From: Fimbriimonas sp.
GTDB lineage: Bacteria; Armatimonadota; Fimbriimonadia; Fimbriimonadales; Fimbriimonadaceae
DNA: 64,000 bases
Direction: 5' to 3'
NCBI GenBank assembly: GCA_031292555.1
Contig: JARLGV010000067.1
Span: 1 to 64,000 of the forward strand
Each line of letters opens with the position of its first letter. Within the stretch, counting starts at the first letter, position 1. A program made the position numbers and the translations under genes. Positions 62,952-64,000 of the stretch are shown in pieces. The notes under the pieces are model-generated. The model was given only the letters and a program-made list of their open reading frames with translations, made no database searches and was not told the DNA's origin.

Positions 62952-63362
62952 CTAGATCGTTCCTTCGGGGAACCAGAGTTGGAGTTCGCGGGCGGCGGCG
63001 TCAGGGTCGCTGCTGCTGTGGGTGAGGTTGTCCTCGATCGATAGGGCGAGGTCGCCTCGGACGGTGCCGGGGGTGGCATCGAGCGGGTTGGTGGCGCCCA
63101 TCATGGCGCGGATCGCTTTGACGGCGTTATCGCCCTGGACCGTCATCGCGACGATCGGGCCGCTGGTTAAATATTCCACGACGCCATTGAAGAACGGCCG
63201 CTCTCTGTGCTCGGCGTAGTGCTCTTCCACGGTTGCGCGAGGCGCATTGATCAGCTTCAGGCCGACGACCTTGAGGCTGCGGGCTTCGATTCGGCGCGTG
63301 ATCTCTCCGATCAGATTTCGCTGGACTCCGCCGGGTTTGATGAGTACAAGGGTTGTTTCCAT
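62952..63362 (-). CDS. ndk: Nucleoside diphosphate kinase
   Basis: A 136-residue enzyme that passes phosphate between nucleoside tri- and diphosphates through a phosphohistidine. [21 protein letters not shown] is the conserved start, with Lys in [31 protein letters not shown] and [12 protein letters not shown] are typical. The catalytic His115 lies in DNLTHSSSD; the family usually reads NxxHGSD, so Gly is replaced by Ser here. The NDK fold and other residues are intact. It is divergent from alaS, 84 bases away. Confidence 0.95.
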   Translation of the reverse strand: METTLVLIKPGGVQRNLIGEITRRIEARSLKVVGLKLINAPRATVEEHYAEHRERPFFNGVVEYLTSGPIVAMTVQGDNAVKAIRAMMGATNPLDATPGTVRGDLALSIEDNLTHSSSDPDAAARELQLWFPEGTI

Positions 63363-63446
63363 ATTGAGTCTAGTAGTTTACCGGCAGGTCGGCCGGGGGT
63401 GAACAAGCGGCTCCATCCCACGCCCTGGGTACCCTCTTACTCATTC

Positions 63447-64000
63447 ATGAAGGTTCGAGATTTACGCGAGAAGTTTCTGCGGTTCTTCGAGTCGAAGGGG
63501 CACCTGAGGTTCCCGGGCGGCTCGCTGGTGCCGTACGACGTGACGGGGCGCCTGGACGAATCCTTGCTCTTCAACGGAGCAGGAATGATCCAGTTCAAAC
63601 CGTACTTCCGCGGCATCGCCCACCCCGATAACCGCCGCCTTATGACGGCGCAAAAGTGCATTCGAACCGGCGACATCGAGGAGGTCGGCGATTCCTCGCA
63701 CCTGACCTTCTTCGAAATGCTCGGAAACTTCTCGTTCGGTGACTACTTCAAGGCGGATGCGATCGCCTACTCCTGGGAGTTCATCACCGATCCCCAATGG
63801 CTTGGCCTGGATCCCAGGCGCTGTTCGTTTACGATCTTCGAGGACGACGATGAGGCTTACTCCGAGTGGGCGAAGTGGATCGCGCCGACTGGTATCGATC
63901 CGGCTTCCCGCATCGTTCGACTGGACGAAGAGACGAACTATTGGCCGGCGGGAGCCTACACCTGCGGCCCTCCGGGCCCATGCGGCCCAAACTCGGAGAT
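63447..64000 (+). CDS. alaS: Alanyl-tRNA synthetase, N-terminal part (cut by window end)
   Basis: The frame starts at ATG 63447 and is open to the end of the window (about 185 residues seen of a usual 870-900). The class II aminoacylation core is clear: [20 protein letters not shown] at the start, [29 protein letters not shown], then [19 protein letters not shown] (AlaRS motif), and [22 protein letters not shown] with the residues that bind alanine and [15 protein letters not shown] is the variant of the more usual DPTLLFTNAGM, a small change. Confidence 0.95.
   Translation, partial: MKVRDLREKFLRFFESKGHLRFPGGSLVPYDVTGRLDESLLFNGAGMIQFKPYFRGIAHPDNRRLMTAQKCIRTGDIEEVGDSSHLTFFEMLGNFSFGDYFKADAIAYSWEFITDPQWLGLDPRRCSFTIFEDDDEAYSEWAKWIAPTGIDPASRIVRLDEETNYWPAGAYTCGPPGPCGPNSE

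Overview
The window is high-GC, gene-dense bacterial DNA from a diderm. Three proteins carry a class III prepilin leader followed by a body typical of the DUF1559 (PulG-like) family, and two of them continue with the [14 protein letters not shown] stretch that I associate with Armatimonadota (Fimbriimonas/Chthonomonas relatives). Together with BTAD regulators, many small lipoproteins and TlpA-like thioredoxins, this suggests an uncultured or poorly studied Armatimonadota member. That placement is inference from protein style; no rRNA gene is present to confirm it.

Layout. 0-4 kb: a decayed toxin-antitoxin/Fic island (AbiEi-type antitoxin, a stub of its AbiEii partner, a broken Fic gene), then an ECF sigma factor overlapping a large membrane partner. 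4-8.7 kb: a 1041-residue GH13 glycosidase, a DUF4037 protein and a ribbon-helix-helix protein with a His-rich tail. 9-14.8 kb: an apparent operon of a GntR-HTH/LacI-type sensor chimera, a DUF1559 pseudopilin, a short lipoprotein and two TPR-sulfotransferases. 15-21.3 kb: a PhyH-type dioxygenase, then a BTAD/NB-ARC/TPR regulator upstream of a second pseudopilin, lipoprotein and thioredoxin set. 22-25.4 kb: MFS transporter, sulfatase, response regulator. 25.6-33.4 kb: thioredoxin, tRNA-Ser(GCU), lytic transglycosylase, lipoprotein, tautomerase-like protein and a four-gene ABC-2 exporter cluster. 34-48.7 kb: mostly housekeeping (csrA, ribF, argC, argJ, folD, nusB, accC, accB-like, ribE) with envelope proteins between. 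48.7-64 kb: GH31 glucosidase, hydrolase, acetyltransferase, a third pseudopilin, a 1496-residue pseudo-peptidase/FtsX fusion, two xylose-isomerase-like TIM barrels, rimO, ndk and the start of alaS.

Most unusual points. (1) The pseudopilin/lipoprotein/double TPR-sulfotransferase operon: all three pseudopilins share a Y-x-x-D-Y-D-D motif, a plausible but untested target for tyrosine sulfation (calcium binding is the main alternative). (2) A biotin-carrier protein next to accC whose biotinyl-lysine motif reads A-L-G-L, with no lysine, and a pilin-like gene translationally coupled between accB and accC. (3) A terminator-like hairpin with a T-run and a possible 11-codon leader peptide ahead of that operon. 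(4) A fusion of PA/M28 peptidase (metal ligands lost) with an FtsX/MacB-type permease. (5) A dispersed intergenic repeat whose two clearest copies show compensatory changes in a nested stem.

Many starts were moved inward from the longest possible reading frame where a ribosome binding site, stop-start overlap or family homology favoured it; the evidence fields say so.
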